A DNA stretch of 64,000 nucleotides from JAJDXW01 sp965243335 (GTDB taxonomy: Bacteria > Pseudomonadota > Gammaproteobacteria > HK1). Positions 27,201 through 35,228 of the stretch are shown here, one piece after another. Under the pieces are notes generated by a model. The model was not told where the DNA came from and did not search any database. It saw only the letters and a program-made list of their open reading frames with translations. Each line of letters opens with the position of its first letter. Positions within the stretch are counted from its first letter, which is position 1. The DNA lies in the NCBI GenBank assembly GCA_965243335.1, contig OZ251545.1, positions 1,736,001 through 1,800,000 on the forward strand, in the 5' to 3' direction. The position numbers and the translations under genes were made by a program.

Positions 27201-29099
27201 GACGACGCGGACGCGGGCTTCACCGACGCTTACAAGACGGCGGTGAAGGGGCTGCTGGAGCGCTACAACGTGGGCGACGTCCGCATCGCCGTGAACGGAG
27301 GCTCCATCGACTCGCGTGGTGGGGACGGCATCCGCGCCTGGTACGCGACGCCTCACGCCAACAACGGCGGCATTTCCGTCACCGTGGACGAAGGCGCGAG
27401 CGTGACCGGCGCCATGGCCGGCGTCTACGTGGCGAACGCGGGCGAGGGCCTGATGCTGGCCAGGAAGTACACGCCCGGGTTCGGCGAGAACATCGCCCCA
27501 GGCGAAGATCCCGGAGACCCCGACGAGCTCGTGGCGGTGACGCACGGCGAGGATGAGGCTCCCCTGCTCAACCAGCTCGTCACCGTTTACGGCACGGTGA
27601 CCGGGGGGACGGACGCGGCGGTGCATCTGTCGGGCGGCGGCGCGGTGCTCGTCATGGAGGGGGGCGAGGTGCACGCGGGGTCCTCGGGGGTGGGGATCCT
27701 GGTGAACGACCCGGGCCCGGCGGTGGCGTACGTCGACGGCGAGGTGAAGGGCGGCGAGGGCGGGGCCGCGGCGGTGCACCTGACCGGCGGCGGCGGCGTC
27801 GTCGTCGGCCTGAGCGGGAAGGTGCAGGCCAACGGCGCCGCCCGCGCCATCCGGGGCGACGGCGAGGCGGCGACCACGCTGACCCTGGTCACCGACAGCC
27901 TGTACCAGGATTCCGCGGCGGCGGCGAACGATCGGGTGGAGGGCTCCATCGCGGGCATCGAAAACGTCCGTTACCGCGAGGATCGGGATGGCGTGCCCAC
28001 CGGTTACGACGAGGAGCTGTCGGTCCCGGACAACGGCGACCTGCCGGACGTCAGCGGGCTTCCTCCGCGGCCGGAGCCGGGGGACGACGGGCCCGGGCGT
28101 GACGGGCCCGGGGACGACGGGTCCAAGGACGAGGGACCCGGAGGCGACGGCCCCGGGCGCGGTCCGGGGATGGAGCTCGTCTGCGAGGATGCGGGAGATG
28201 GCCGCTGCGGGTTGTACGAGGCGCTGCCGTCGATGCTGCTGGAGATGAACGGCCTGCCTTCCTGGGCGGAGCGGACGTCGGCGGCGCGGGATGCGAACGG
28301 CGGCTGGGCGCGGGTGGAGTCGGCGCGGGGCAAGTGGCGGGCGAAGAAGGCGGCGACGGCCGGGGAGCTCGACTACGACCACCGCCGGAGCGGCGTGCGT
28401 GCGGGGTTCGACTTCCTCGCCGGCGAGAACGGCCGGGTGGGGGTGTCGGCGCACGCGCTCGGGGGCAAGGCGCAGATGAGCGGCGTGGGCGAGGTGGAGC
28501 TGGACGGGCTGGGGGGCGGGGTGTCCGCCACCTGGCTGTCCGGGGACCTGTACGTGGACGCGCAGGCGGGGCTGACGCTGTACGACGTCGGGGTCGAGTC
28601 GTACACGCACGGGAAGCTGCTGAAGAAGGACGTCGACGGCGCGGGGTATGCGCTGGGCGTGGAGGTGGGCGCGCGGATGCCGGTGGGCAGGGCGTTGGTG
28701 ACGCCGCGCGGGGGGTTGTCGTGGTCGAAGGCCGGGCTGGACGACTTCATGGACATGGAGGCGATGGGCGGCCGGCGTGCTCGGGTGTCGGTGGAGGGCG
28801 CGAGGAGCGTGAAGGGCCGTGTGGGGGTGATGGTGGAGACGGAGTTGGGGATGGGAGGGTCCTCGGGGCGGGTGTACGGCTCGCTGGACGTGGAGCGCGA
28901 GCTCTCGGACGAGACGGAGGTGAAGGTCGGGGGGCGGTTGCTGGAGACGGAGGTCCGTCCGGCGTCGGTGCATCTCGGGGCCGGCGGGGTGTTCGAGGTG
29001 GGTGAGAACGTCGTGCTGAAGGCCACCGCCGGCTACCGCACGAGCGGAAGCGGCACGAGCGGATACGGCGGGGGGCTGGAGCTGCACGTGCGGTTCTAG
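18006..29099 (+). CDS. Giant phase-variable autotransporter adhesin (type V secretion)
   Basis: This 3,697-codon protein is a secreted passenger anchored by a C-terminal outer-membrane beta-barrel. Residues 1 to about 70 form a long leader ending in a signal peptide (core GAAALAAAALFLLAP, cleavage after ARA); an internal ATG at 18132 would give a short classical signal peptide. The passenger is mostly parallel beta-helix of T/N/G/S-rich repeats (LTNSGDITASEYGIRL, VTVESGGTIRAETYGIRVD). Five alpha-helical-looking modules of about 190 residues interrupt it (see the repeat entry). A beta-strand-rich module containing GGTDAAVHLSGGGAVLVM occurs three times, followed by a Gly/Asp/Pro linker (about 28,080 to 28,165). 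The barrel (about 28,270 to 29,096) runs from WARVESARGKWRAKKAATAG to the terminal Phe of GGLELHVRF. A hairpin terminator follows. Start choice depends on the poly-C tract. Confidence 0.9.
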   Translation: MKVRPPEAAGGKPAPAGLPGRALFSGPSSRTTAALAAGGKPAMFASGAPGAAALAAAALFLLAPGEARAEAECGISSQRTITCGNAAYNDGIQYFSSPLGHGNGSTLNVPGRSSGPTTITAGSGSQSAGLKLKATTQQGATVNVGGATGGVPHVVNIVQGASTRSGNDEYNNGIYFWSNRLGAWTTLNVRSGVTIGSASAPMEQHGIRFRVRSAQQSQGRGAGAPTLTSAATIYARRQGIRVHRANGATNDATTITNSGAIFSGVGNAADTNTYRHRPHGILAFVPGTTMTGSLTVTNSGDITLGGPYTGIMMQYWASGAMSLDNSGNIGAVAGQTARQGIRFDFEYWENQSAQAVTLTNSGDITASEYGIRLKKLSGGAVTLTNSGAVTATAEAAQHLGHAIYLAEGVTFGEGRTYAANSGAITVDNSGALTSKNHALYVYLATADDDVELENSGAVTSEDGDGIRIERVVEGEVTVDNSGSASGRDYGIYVGKAERVDFDQSGGTIRGRTGVYLQVTSESADGDTRSTDSSMNHIPVIDVDWTGGDVARGTATDDNGRFAAASAAQVLALDQEAAAVKAMEGTLHYGGPAGIEAHALSWRDVVVQVAKGDDPGDFANNAAQLTAVPTGATAADNVYVAQLRAALDNDDLAVASAVFEAIDSSATSLSDVTDAEIVTYLRTDNGATRRLLRNLLAQGLTDNEKAILRAVATNDGVDAALTAAGHTDDTSDDGDYWSLVKALLDRHHLDDVTIDMTAGSIDSRGDGIRAYYATPNDSNGAIEVTLGAGVSVTADGTGIYVANAGGDVTVESGATIRAGTDGIRVVKPGTSDDVTITTTAGSSITATAGAGIYPQDYASHTGDVTITNAGGVTGGTWGIYANRLGSGAVSVTSSGGTVLGRTEPGIFAANKAGESGDVPVNVTGGAVRSEGRNKAAIHAWNRGTGDVTVTLASGTSARSKHAAGVFADLGSAYSTTSQLEVTQGGAIEGRTGVYARVAHGDDAATPTARAAGAQPMIDVTWTGTFSHGTTATVAQNDNDRFAAGSVAEALAFDQEAAAVKALEGTATYDGPHYGGAAGVDAQALSWRDVVAAVAKGDDPGAIATSTAQGNLLSTTHADSERTAILAQFKAALGNADLAVAAAVLTAIDSTATSVSDLSDAEIVTYLSTDDDATRALLRNVLAQGLSDKEKAVLRAVATNDGLATALADADAAFSTAYKTAVNALLNQYNVGNIEVDMTGGSIAAARGDGIRAWYATPNADNGAITVSVASGASITAGKAGVYVANAGGGVTVSNSGTITAGTYGIYVANTASDGAIEVTVAADASVTGGTAGVYVANAADGLTLARKYTYGFAMGQGALADQAIAVAYNGASLLDQVVTVAGAVTGGTDAGVRLSGGAVIVMADGEVRAGSSGVGILADGAALVYVDGEVWGGAGGAAAVHLKGGGDVTVGLNGRVRANGATNAIQSDGSGTDRLTLITDTTIPYRDDLLAQVEGSLSGIDSARLIEHLNGVPTGYSLTLGITDGMLDTSKLPSRPTSYDCTTGGRCRITQTGTVASRRAGVYAAVPSAGATAASQPLIDVTWSGTFTQGAVSSAAVRIAAATARDALVADREAAAGKAVEETVHWGGPAGIEAHALSWRDVATAVAKGDDPGAIADATAQGNLLSTTHADSQRAAILAQLRAALGNADLAVAAAVLTAIDSSATSVSDLSDAEIVAYLDDDDEATRALLRNILAQGLSDKEKAVLEAVAAGDGAALTTALDDTDAGFSAAYKTAVRALLDRRNVGNVRVRMNAGSIDSSGDGIRAYYATPNANNGGIEVTVAAGASVTADRAGIHVANAGGAVTVTSGGTIRGGTYGIRVDKPGTSGDVTITSTGGSITADTLAGIHVTSAGGAVTVTNRGTVRGGTYGIRVDKPGTSGGVTITSTGGSITADTLAGVHVTSAGGAVTVESGGTITAETYGIRVDKTGTSGDVTITSGSITADTLAGVHVTSAGGAVTVESGGTIRAETYGIRVDKTGTSGDVTITSGSITADTQAGIHVTNAGGDVTVESGGTISAETYGIRVDKTGTSGDVTITSPGGSITADTEAGIHVANAGDHVTVESGGTIRGGTYGIRVDKTGTSGDVTITAGGSITADTEAGIHVTNAGGDVTVESGGTIRAGTYGIHVDKPGSSGDVTITTGGSITATATAGIGIWPQDNAGHTGAVTVSNGGDVTAPTWGIYANRLGSGTVSVTNTGGTVLGMTQPGIFAANKLGDAGAVTVRVTGGTVRSEGRNKPAIRARNSGTGDVTVTIGAEARAVSKHAAGVFATLGADADNDAGQIAIAQGGTIMGRTGVYARVGRASTADETRAAADQPLIDVTWTGTFSHGTTATVAPNDQGRFQAATAGDALAFDRETAAVKAVEETIRWDAPAGIEAQVMSWRHVARVVATGDDPGAIADNAAQTAMLDTASTDPAVKARADAIVAQFRTALGNDEIEVADAVLTAIDSTATSVSDLSDAEIVAYLDDDDAATRTLLRNVLAQGLTDDEKSILRAVATNDEVDAALTAAGFMDDTSDPNDYWSRVKALLDRYNVGNVNVAMNGGSIDSRGDGIRAWYATPHADNGGISVTVAEGASVTGAVAGVYVANAGPGLRLERKYTPGYAKDDDPDEVVAVVHGEGEGAAPLRNQLVTVAGTVTGGTDAAVHLSGGGAVLVMEGGKVHAGASGVGILVNDPGPAVVYVDGEVKGGAGGGAAVHLTGGGGVIVGLSGKVQANGADHAIRSDGTEATTLTLVTDRPTPYREDVNARVEGSLEGVESARLREDRDGAPTGYSASLAVTADGVLDTSKLPSRPDLPTEPPLLCPEAADGRCRITQAGTISGRTGVYAAVPRASAPGETRAASAPPLIDVIWTGTFSHAEGDRGRFAAETITDVLSFDQESAAGKAVEETVRWDAPAGIEAHVLSWREVAAQVARGDDPGAIADAAAQTALLATRGAASRRADIVEQFREALRNEEIEVAPAVLTAIDATATTVADLSDREIVAYLGTDDDVTRALLRNVLAQGLSDAEGKVLQAVATNDGVDAALDDADAGFTDAYKTAVKGLLERYNVGDVRIAVNGGSIDSRGGDGIRAWYATPHANNGGISVTVDEGASVTGAMAGVYVANAGEGLMLARKYTPGFGENIAPGEDPGDPDELVAVTHGEDEAPLLNQLVTVYGTVTGGTDAAVHLSGGGAVLVMEGGEVHAGSSGVGILVNDPGPAVAYVDGEVKGGEGGAAAVHLTGGGGVVVGLSGKVQANGAARAIRGDGEAATTLTLVTDSLYQDSAAAANDRVEGSIAGIENVRYREDRDGVPTGYDEELSVPDNGDLPDVSGLPPRPEPGDDGPGRDGPGDDGSKDEGPGGDGPGRGPGMELVCEDAGDGRCGLYEALPSMLLEMNGLPSWAERTSAARDANGGWARVESARGKWRAKKAATAGELDYDHRRSGVRAGFDFLAGENGRVGVSAHALGGKAQMSGVGEVELDGLGGGVSATWLSGDLYVDAQAGLTLYDVGVESYTHGKLLKKDVDGAGYALGVEVGARMPVGRALVTPRGGLSWSKAGLDDFMDMEAMGGRRARVSVEGARSVKGRVGVMVETELGMGGSSGRVYGSLDVERELSDETEVKVGGRLLETEVRPASVHLGAGGVFEVGENVVLKATAGYRTSGSGTSGYGGGLELHVRF
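19720..27290 (+). repeat. Five copies of a helical module inside the autotransporter passenger
   Basis: Copies lie at about 19,720-20,270, 21,150-21,700, 22,830-23,370, 25,180-25,740 and 26,745-27,290. Each opens with a DQEAAAVKA-type helix, then ALSWRDVV, VAKGDDPG, a VLTAIDSTATSVSDLSDAEI segment, TRALLRNVLAQGLSDKEKAV, and a helix ending ALLDRYNVGNV. It then returns to beta-helix with SIDSRGDGIRAWYATP. The helical composition contrasts with the surrounding beta-helix. I do not recognise the module as a named domain. Confidence 0.75.
23488..24560 (+). repeat. Near-identical tandem repeats of about 141-150 bp in the passenger
   Basis: Seven or so consecutive units encode AGIHVTNAGGDVTVESGGTI, a TYGIRVDK block, and GDVTITSGSITADT, with only scattered base changes and small in-frame length differences. 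The DNA identity between units is far higher than protein function would need, so recent expansion or gene conversion and ongoing length variation are likely. Confidence 0.85.
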
Positions 29100-29126
29100 G
29101 CCCGCGCCGCGAAGCACGGGGAATGG

Positions 29127-29160
29127 GGGCGCGCGGGCCCGACGGCCCGCGCGCCCTTTT
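29127..29160 (+). terminator. Rho-independent terminator of the autotransporter gene
   Basis: A perfect 13-bp GC stem (GGGCGCGCGGGCC, 29127-29139, with its complement at 29144-29156) around a CGAC loop is followed directly by TTTT. It lies 28 bp after the stop codon. Confidence 0.85.
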
Positions 29161-29244
29161 GCATCGTGGCCGCAGTGGCGCAATGACCCGCCATGCGCCA
29201 TCGAGAGCCGCGATATGCCGGCCTGGCGTTAGCGGCCTTGCGTT

Positions 29245-29515
29245 CCCGGTTCGACCGGGAGCCGATGGTTCGAGGGGCTTTTGGGCGGGTGGTGTTTGCA
29301 CGGCGTCCTGGGAACGGCGCGTCCTGCGGACGCTTGTGTCTCGCCCGCACTTTTGTTCACGGGCGCTTCACATCCCTGTGCGGGCGAGACACAAGCGTTC
29401 CCAGGACGCCCTGCGACGAGGCGTGCTTGACGAACGTCCCCACAGCGCACAGGCCTCGGGCGGGACACCCGCGTCCGCAGGACGCGCCGTTCCCAGGAGC
29501 GGGGGCTCTGTGGGA
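29245..29515 (+). repeat. Interspersed palindromic repeat, copy 2
   Basis: A partial GGTTCGAGGGGCTTTTGGG module comes first, then the core 29306-29406 with arms from TCCTGGGAACG to CGTTCCCAGGA and a loop with TTCACGGGCGCTTCACAT. The left arm carries an extra GGCGCGTCCTGCGGA insertion. A CGCACAGGCCTCGG module and a partial third arm ending near 29500 follow. The region 29,161-29,561 contains nothing else, except a GATAAT at 29514-29519 that could serve as a -10 for recA. Confidence 0.8.
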
Positions 29516-29561
29516 TAATTCCGGGTTCGCGGCGCACCCACCCCTCAACGAAGGAAGCGCA

Positions 29562-30641
<1,080 letters not shown>

Positions 30642-30786
30642 GGGGCCGCGCCGCCGCCGGGCGCCCGCCGCGCACCCCGCCGCCCGCACCCCGCCGCATC
30701 GCGGAGGCTTCCGGCCTCCCGTCCGGGCGGCTCCCCGCCCGCGCGGACGCCGCGCCCGCCGGCCCCCGCCCCGACGGATCCGAGCG

Positions 30787-31263
30787 ATGACCTCGCCCGC
30801 GGCGCGCGATGGAGGGGGGGCGGAGCGCGCGCTCCGGAAGGCCCTTGGCCTGCTCGCCCGGCGGGAGCACTCGCGGGCGGAGCTGGCCGCCAAGCTGGTC
30901 CGGGCCGGGCACGGGCGCGCGGAGGCGGGGCGGGTCGTCGAGGACCTCGCGGGCCAGGGCCTCGTGAACGACGCGCGCTTCGCCGAGGCGTTCATCCGCG
31001 CCCGGATCGAGCGGGGGGGCGGGCCGCTCCGGATCCGGCGGGACCTCGAGGCGCGCGGGGTCGAGGGTCCGGTCGTCGAAGGGCTCCTCGACCCGGACGA
31101 CGAGGCGTGGGAGGCGCGGGCCCGGACGGTCCGCGAGAAGCGGTTCGGCGCCGCGCCGCCCGGCGACGGGAGCGAGGCCGCGCGGCAGGCCCGTTTCCTC
31201 CAGGGAAGGGGGTTCACGCGCCGGCAGGTCCGCCGGGCGGTCGACGGGAGTGGGCGGGAATGA
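30787..31263 (+). CDS. recX: Regulatory protein RecX
   Basis: This 158-residue protein binds and restrains RecA filaments. It has the three-helix repeats of the family: ALRKALGLLARREHSRAELAAKL, VVEDLAGQGLVNDARFAEAF with IRARIERGGGPLRIRRDL, and a C-terminal ARFLQGRGFTRRQVRRAV, written here as separate short parts of the motif. It lies after recA and its stop overlaps the alaS start as ATGA. The 145-bp recA-recX gap is very GC-rich, with a short duplicated CGCACCCCGCCGC, and holds no gene. Confidence 0.93.
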   Translation: MTSPAARDGGGAERALRKALGLLARREHSRAELAAKLVRAGHGRAEAGRVVEDLAGQGLVNDARFAEAFIRARIERGGGPLRIRRDLEARGVEGPVVEGLLDPDDEAWEARARTVREKRFGAAPPGDGSEAARQARFLQGRGFTRRQVRRAVDGSGRE

Positions 31264-33872
31264 ACACGAGCAACGAGCTTCGCAGGGCCTTCCTCGACTA
31301 CTTCCGCGCCCGCGGCCACGAGGTGGTGGCGAGCAGCTCCCTCGTGCCGGGAAACGACCCCACCCTGCTCTTCACGAACTCGGGCATGGTCCAGTTCAAG
31401 GACGTGTTCCTCGGGGCGGACCAGCGTTCGTACGCCCGCGCGGTCACCTCGCAGCGCTGCGTCCGGGCCGGGGGCAAGCACAACGACCTCGAGAACGTCG
31501 GGTACACCGCCCGCCACCACACGTTCTTCGAGATGCTCGGCAACTTCAGCTTCGGGGACTACTTCAAGCGCGAGGCGATCGCCTTCGCGTGGGAGTTCCT
31601 CACCCGCGAGATGGGCCTCGCCCGGGACCGGATGTGGATCACCGTCTTCGAGGACGACGACGAGGCGGCGGACGTCTGGCGCCGGGACGTCGGCATCGAG
31701 TCCTCCCGCATCGTGCGCTGCGGGGAGAAGGACAACTTCTGGTCGATGGGGGACATCGGCCCGTGCGGCCCCTGCTCCGAGGTGTTCTACGACCACGGCC
31801 CGGAGGTCGCGGGCGGCCCGCCCGGCTCGCCCGACGAGGACGGGGACCGCTTCGTCGAGATCTGGAACCTCGTCTTCATGCAGTTCAACCGGGACCCCGA
31901 CGGGAACATGAGCCGGCTGCCCCGGCCCTCGGTCGACACCGGCATGGGGCTCGAACGCGCCGCCGCGGTGCTCCAGGGGGTGCACGGCAACTACGAGATC
32001 GACCTCTTCCGGAACCTGATCCGGCGCGCCGGGGAGGTGACCGGGGCCGGGGACCTCGGCCACAAGTCGCTCCGGGTCATCGCGGACCACATCCGCTCCT
32101 GCGCCTTCCTCGTCGTCGACGGGGTGCTCCCCTCGAACGAGGGGCGCGGGTACGTGCTCCGCCGCATCATCCGGCGCGCCATCCGCCACGGCCACCGGCT
32201 GGGGATGCGCGAGCCGTTCTTCCATCGCCTCGCCGCGGACCTCGAGGCGGAGATGGGCGAGGCGTACCCCGAGCTGGCCGAGCGGCGGGCGGTGGTCGAG
32301 CGGGTCCTCCGCCAGGAGGAGGAACGGTTCGCGGCGACCCTCGACCAGGGCATGCGGATGTTCGAGGAAGAGCTCGCCGCGCTCCGGGGGGGCGTGGTTC
32401 CCGGCGAGGTCGTGTTCCGGCTCTACGACACGTTCGGATTCCCGGAGGACCTCGTGGCGGACGTCGCGCGCGAGCGCGGCCTCGTCGTGGACCACGAGGG
32501 GTTCGAGCGCGAGATGGACGCCCAGCGGGAGCGGGCGAGGTCCGGCAGCCGCTTCGGGGCGGCGCGGGGCCGGGAGCGCGAGGTCGAGGGGGCGAGCGAG
32601 TTCGTCGGATACGACCGGCTCGGCGGCAAGGCGCGGGTGACCGGTCTCTACGCGGACGACCGGCCGGTCGATGCGCTCGCTCCGGAGGACGCCGGCGCGG
32701 TGGTCCTGGAGCGGACCCCCTTCTACCCCGAGGGCGGCGGCCAGGTCGGCGACCGGGGCGCCCTGCGGGGGCCGGGGTGGCGCTTCGAGGTGTCCGACAC
32801 CCGCCCGAGCGCGAACGCGATCGTCCACTACGGGGTCGCGACCGAGGGCGAGGTCCGGCTCGGCGACGAGGCCGCCGCGTCCGTCGACCCGGCGGCGCGC
32901 CGCGACACCGCCCGCAACCACTCCGCGACCCACCTGCTGCACGCCGCCCTGCGCGAGACGCTCGGCGGCCACGTCCAGCAGCGGGGGTCGCTCGTCGCGC
33001 CGGACCGGCTGCGCTTCGACTTCTCGCACTTCGAGCCGGTCGGGCCGGAGGCCCGGCGGGAGATCGAGGGCCTCGTCAACGCCTGGATCCTCGACAACGC
33101 AGAGGTCCGCACCGAGACCATGCCGCTCGACGACGCGCTGGCCCGGGGCGCCATCGCCTTCTTCGGGGAGAAGTACGACTCGAACGTGCGGGTGCTCGCC
33201 ATCGGAGACGTGTCGCTCGAGCTCTGCGGCGGCACCCACGTCACCCGCTCCGGCGACGTGGGCCTGTTCAAGATCGTGGCCGAAACCGGCATCGCGGCCG
33301 GGGTGCGCCGCATCGAGGCGGTGACCGGCGCCGGCGCGCTCGCCTGGGTGAGGGCGCTCGAGGAGCGGGAGGCGCGGGTGACGGCCCTCGTGAAGTCGGA
33401 CCCCGAGCGCCTCGAGGAGCGGGTAGGGCAGTTGGCGGCGCGGGCGCGCGAGCTCGAACGCGAGCTCGAGAAGCTGCGGGGCCGGCTCGCGGTGCGGGAA
33501 GGGGAGGCCCTGCTCGAGCAGGCGGTGGACGTCGAAGGCTTCCGGGTGCTCGCGGCCCGCTGCGAGGCGGCGGGGCCCAAGGCCCTCCGGGAGATGCTGG
33601 ACCGGGTCCGGTCCCGTATCGACCACGGGCTCGTGGTGCTCGGCGCGGTGGACGGCGAGAAGGTGAGCTTGGTGGCCGGGGTCTCCAGGGACCTGACCGA
33701 CCGGGTCCAGGCCGGTCCGCTCGTCAACTTCGTCGCCGGCCAGGTCGGCGGCAAGGGCGGGGGGAGGCCGGACATGGCGCAGGCCGGGGGGAACGATCCG
33801 GCGAACCTGGAGCCCGCGCTCGGCTCGGTCGCGGGCTGGGTCCGGGAACGGCTCGGCGCCTCCTCGGGCTGA
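31260..33872 (+). CDS. alaS: Alanyl-tRNA synthetase
   Basis: This 870-residue enzyme charges tRNA-Ala and edits Ser/Gly mischarging. The N-terminal class II catalytic core includes SSSLVPGNDPTLLFTNSGMV, RHHTFFEMLGNFSFGDYF and DTGMGLERAAAVLQG. The editing domain has the zinc motif HSATHLLHAAL plus CGGTHV (about residues 560 to 665). A coiled-coil (about 710 to 760) and a C-Ala domain with GGKGGGRPDMAQAGG follow. Length is normal (E. coli 876). The start overlaps recX, placing it in the recA-recX-alaS transcript. The window thus keeps the standard gammaproteobacterial order. Confidence 0.98.
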   Translation: MNTSNELRRAFLDYFRARGHEVVASSSLVPGNDPTLLFTNSGMVQFKDVFLGADQRSYARAVTSQRCVRAGGKHNDLENVGYTARHHTFFEMLGNFSFGDYFKREAIAFAWEFLTREMGLARDRMWITVFEDDDEAADVWRRDVGIESSRIVRCGEKDNFWSMGDIGPCGPCSEVFYDHGPEVAGGPPGSPDEDGDRFVEIWNLVFMQFNRDPDGNMSRLPRPSVDTGMGLERAAAVLQGVHGNYEIDLFRNLIRRAGEVTGAGDLGHKSLRVIADHIRSCAFLVVDGVLPSNEGRGYVLRRIIRRAIRHGHRLGMREPFFHRLAADLEAEMGEAYPELAERRAVVERVLRQEEERFAATLDQGMRMFEEELAALRGGVVPGEVVFRLYDTFGFPEDLVADVARERGLVVDHEGFEREMDAQRERARSGSRFGAARGREREVEGASEFVGYDRLGGKARVTGLYADDRPVDALAPEDAGAVVLERTPFYPEGGGQVGDRGALRGPGWRFEVSDTRPSANAIVHYGVATEGEVRLGDEAAASVDPAARRDTARNHSATHLLHAALRETLGGHVQQRGSLVAPDRLRFDFSHFEPVGPEARREIEGLVNAWILDNAEVRTETMPLDDALARGAIAFFGEKYDSNVRVLAIGDVSLELCGGTHVTRSGDVGLFKIVAETGIAAGVRRIEAVTGAGALAWVRALEEREARVTALVKSDPERLEERVGQLAARARELERELEKLRGRLAVREGEALLEQAVDVEGFRVLAARCEAAGPKALREMLDRVRSRIDHGLVVLGAVDGEKVSLVAGVSRDLTDRVQAGPLVNFVAGQVGGKGGGRPDMAQAGGNDPANLEPALGSVAGWVRERLGASSG

Positions 33873-33950
33873 CCGCGGCCCGCGCGGCGAGGCGGGGCGG
33901 AAGGGTCCGGGCGGCGGCGGGCGCGCGCGTCAGGCGGGATTCGGTCGTCC

Positions 33951-35198
33951 ATGGCCCTGGTGGTGCAGAAGTACGGCGGGACGTCCGTCGGGTCGGTCGA
34001 GCGGATCGGAGCGGTGGCGGACCGGGTCGCGCGGTCACGGGCGGCCGGACACCAGGTCGCGGTGGTGGTGTCGGCCGTGGCCGGGGAGACGGACCGGCTC
34101 CTGGGGCTCGCGGCGGCCGTTCGTTCCCCGCCGCGCGGCCGGGAGCTCGACGTCCTCCTCGCGAGCGGCGAGCAGGCGTCCATCGGCCTGGTGGCCATGG
34201 CCCTCGAAGCCCGCGGGTGCCCGGCCCGGTCCTATTCAGGCGCCCAGATCCCCATCCGCACCGACTCGGCCTTCAACCGGGCCCGGATCCTGGAGATCGA
34301 CCCGGCCCGGCTCCGGGCCGACCTCGATGCCGGGCGGGTGGTCGTCGTCGCCGGGTTCCAGGGGGTCGACGAGGCGGGCAGCGTCACGACCCTCGGGCGG
34401 GGAGGCTCGGACACGACGGGGGTGGCGCTCGCGGTCGCCCTCGGGGCGGACGAATGCCAGATCTACACCGACGTGGACGGGGTGTACACCGCCGACCCCC
34501 GGGTCGAGCCCAACGCGCGGCGGCTGGACCGCCTGACGTTCGAGGAGATGCTCGAGCTCGCGAGCCTCGGCGCGAAGGTGCTCCAGATCCGGGCGATGGA
34601 GTTCGCGAGCAAGTACCGGGTGCCGCTCCGGGTGCTGTCCTCGTTCGAGGACGGCCCGGGGACCATGATCGTGCCAGAGGAGGACGGTATGGAGCAGCCG
34701 CTCATCTCGGGGGTCGCGTTCAACCGCGACGAGGCGAAGATCACCGTGCACCGCGTTCCGGACCGCCCCGGGGTCGCGTTCCGCCTGCTTCGGGACATCG
34801 CGGCCGCCCACATCGAGGTGGACATGATCGTCCAGAACGCCGCGCCGGAGCACGACCAGACCGACTTCACGTTCACCGTGAACCGCGGCGACTACGAACG
34901 GGCCCGCGAGCTCGTCGACCCGGTGGCGGCGGAGCTCGGGGCCGAGCGGGTCACCGGGGATCCCCGCATCGTCAAGCTCTCCCTGGTGGGGGTGGGGATG
35001 CGCTCGCACGCCGGCATCGCGAGCCGCATGTTCGACGCTCTCGCGCGGGAGAACGTCAACATCCAGATGATCTCGACCTCCGAGATCAAGATCTCGGTGG
35101 TCGTGGACGAACGCTACCTCGAGCTCGGCGTGCGCGCCCTGCACGAGGCGTTCGAGCTGCACCGGGAGCCGGCCCGCCGGGACGAGCCGAAGCGGTGA
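33951..35198 (+). CDS. lysC: Aspartate kinase
   Basis: This 415-residue enzyme phosphorylates aspartate, the first step to lysine, threonine, methionine and diaminopimelate. The kinase domain (residues 1 to about 250) begins VVQKYGGTSVGSVERI and contains LLASGEQASIGLVAMAL, the FQGVDEAGSVTTLGRGGSDT block and VYTADPR. Two ACT domains follow (about 265 to 410), with VTGDPRIVKLSLVGVGM and MISTSEIKISVVV. This is the monofunctional, ACT-regulated type found next to alaS in Pseudomonas, and feedback control by lysine and/or threonine is expected. csrA, the usual next gene, is absent; a relic of the interspersed repeat end (TGCGCTGTTCTTGACC, 35208-35223) lies right after the stop. Confidence 0.97.
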   Translation: MALVVQKYGGTSVGSVERIGAVADRVARSRAAGHQVAVVVSAVAGETDRLLGLAAAVRSPPRGRELDVLLASGEQASIGLVAMALEARGCPARSYSGAQIPIRTDSAFNRARILEIDPARLRADLDAGRVVVVAGFQGVDEAGSVTTLGRGGSDTTGVALAVALGADECQIYTDVDGVYTADPRVEPNARRLDRLTFEEMLELASLGAKVLQIRAMEFASKYRVPLRVLSSFEDGPGTMIVPEEDGMEQPLISGVAFNRDEAKITVHRVPDRPGVAFRLLRDIAAAHIEVDMIVQNAAPEHDQTDFTFTVNRGDYERARELVDPVAAELGAERVTGDPRIVKLSLVGVGMRSHAGIASRMFDALARENVNIQMISTSEIKISVVVDERYLELGVRALHEAFELHREPARRDEPKR

Positions 35199-35205
35199 CG
35201 AAGAG

Positions 35206-35228
35206 GCGCGTGCGCTGTTCTTGACCAC
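35206..35228 (+). repeat. Remnant of the interspersed repeat's terminal module after lysC
   Basis: The sequence GCGTGCGCTGTTCTTGACC matches the module that elsewhere precedes ACCTATTGATATA (17,441 and 59,283). Only this short piece is present. It marks the point where the conserved recA-lysC order gives way to the helicase locus. Confidence 0.4.

Noticed and set aside
17562..29201. Leftward 3,879-codon open frame as a giant gene
   Set aside because: Its translation is Arg/Asp/His/Val repeats mirroring the autotransporter; the opposite strand has a signal peptide, beta-helix repeats and a barrel. Kept only as a curiosity in the findings.
29245..29515. Palindromic repeats considered as attachment sites or rho-independent terminators only
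   Set aside because: The same modular sequence recurs at six or more loci, including inside genes, so an interspersed repeat family explains it better; termination may be a secondary effect.
29500..29561. LexA (SOS) box upstream of recA
   Set aside because: No CTGT-N8-ACAG pattern was found by eye; only a possible -10 (GATAAT) is present.
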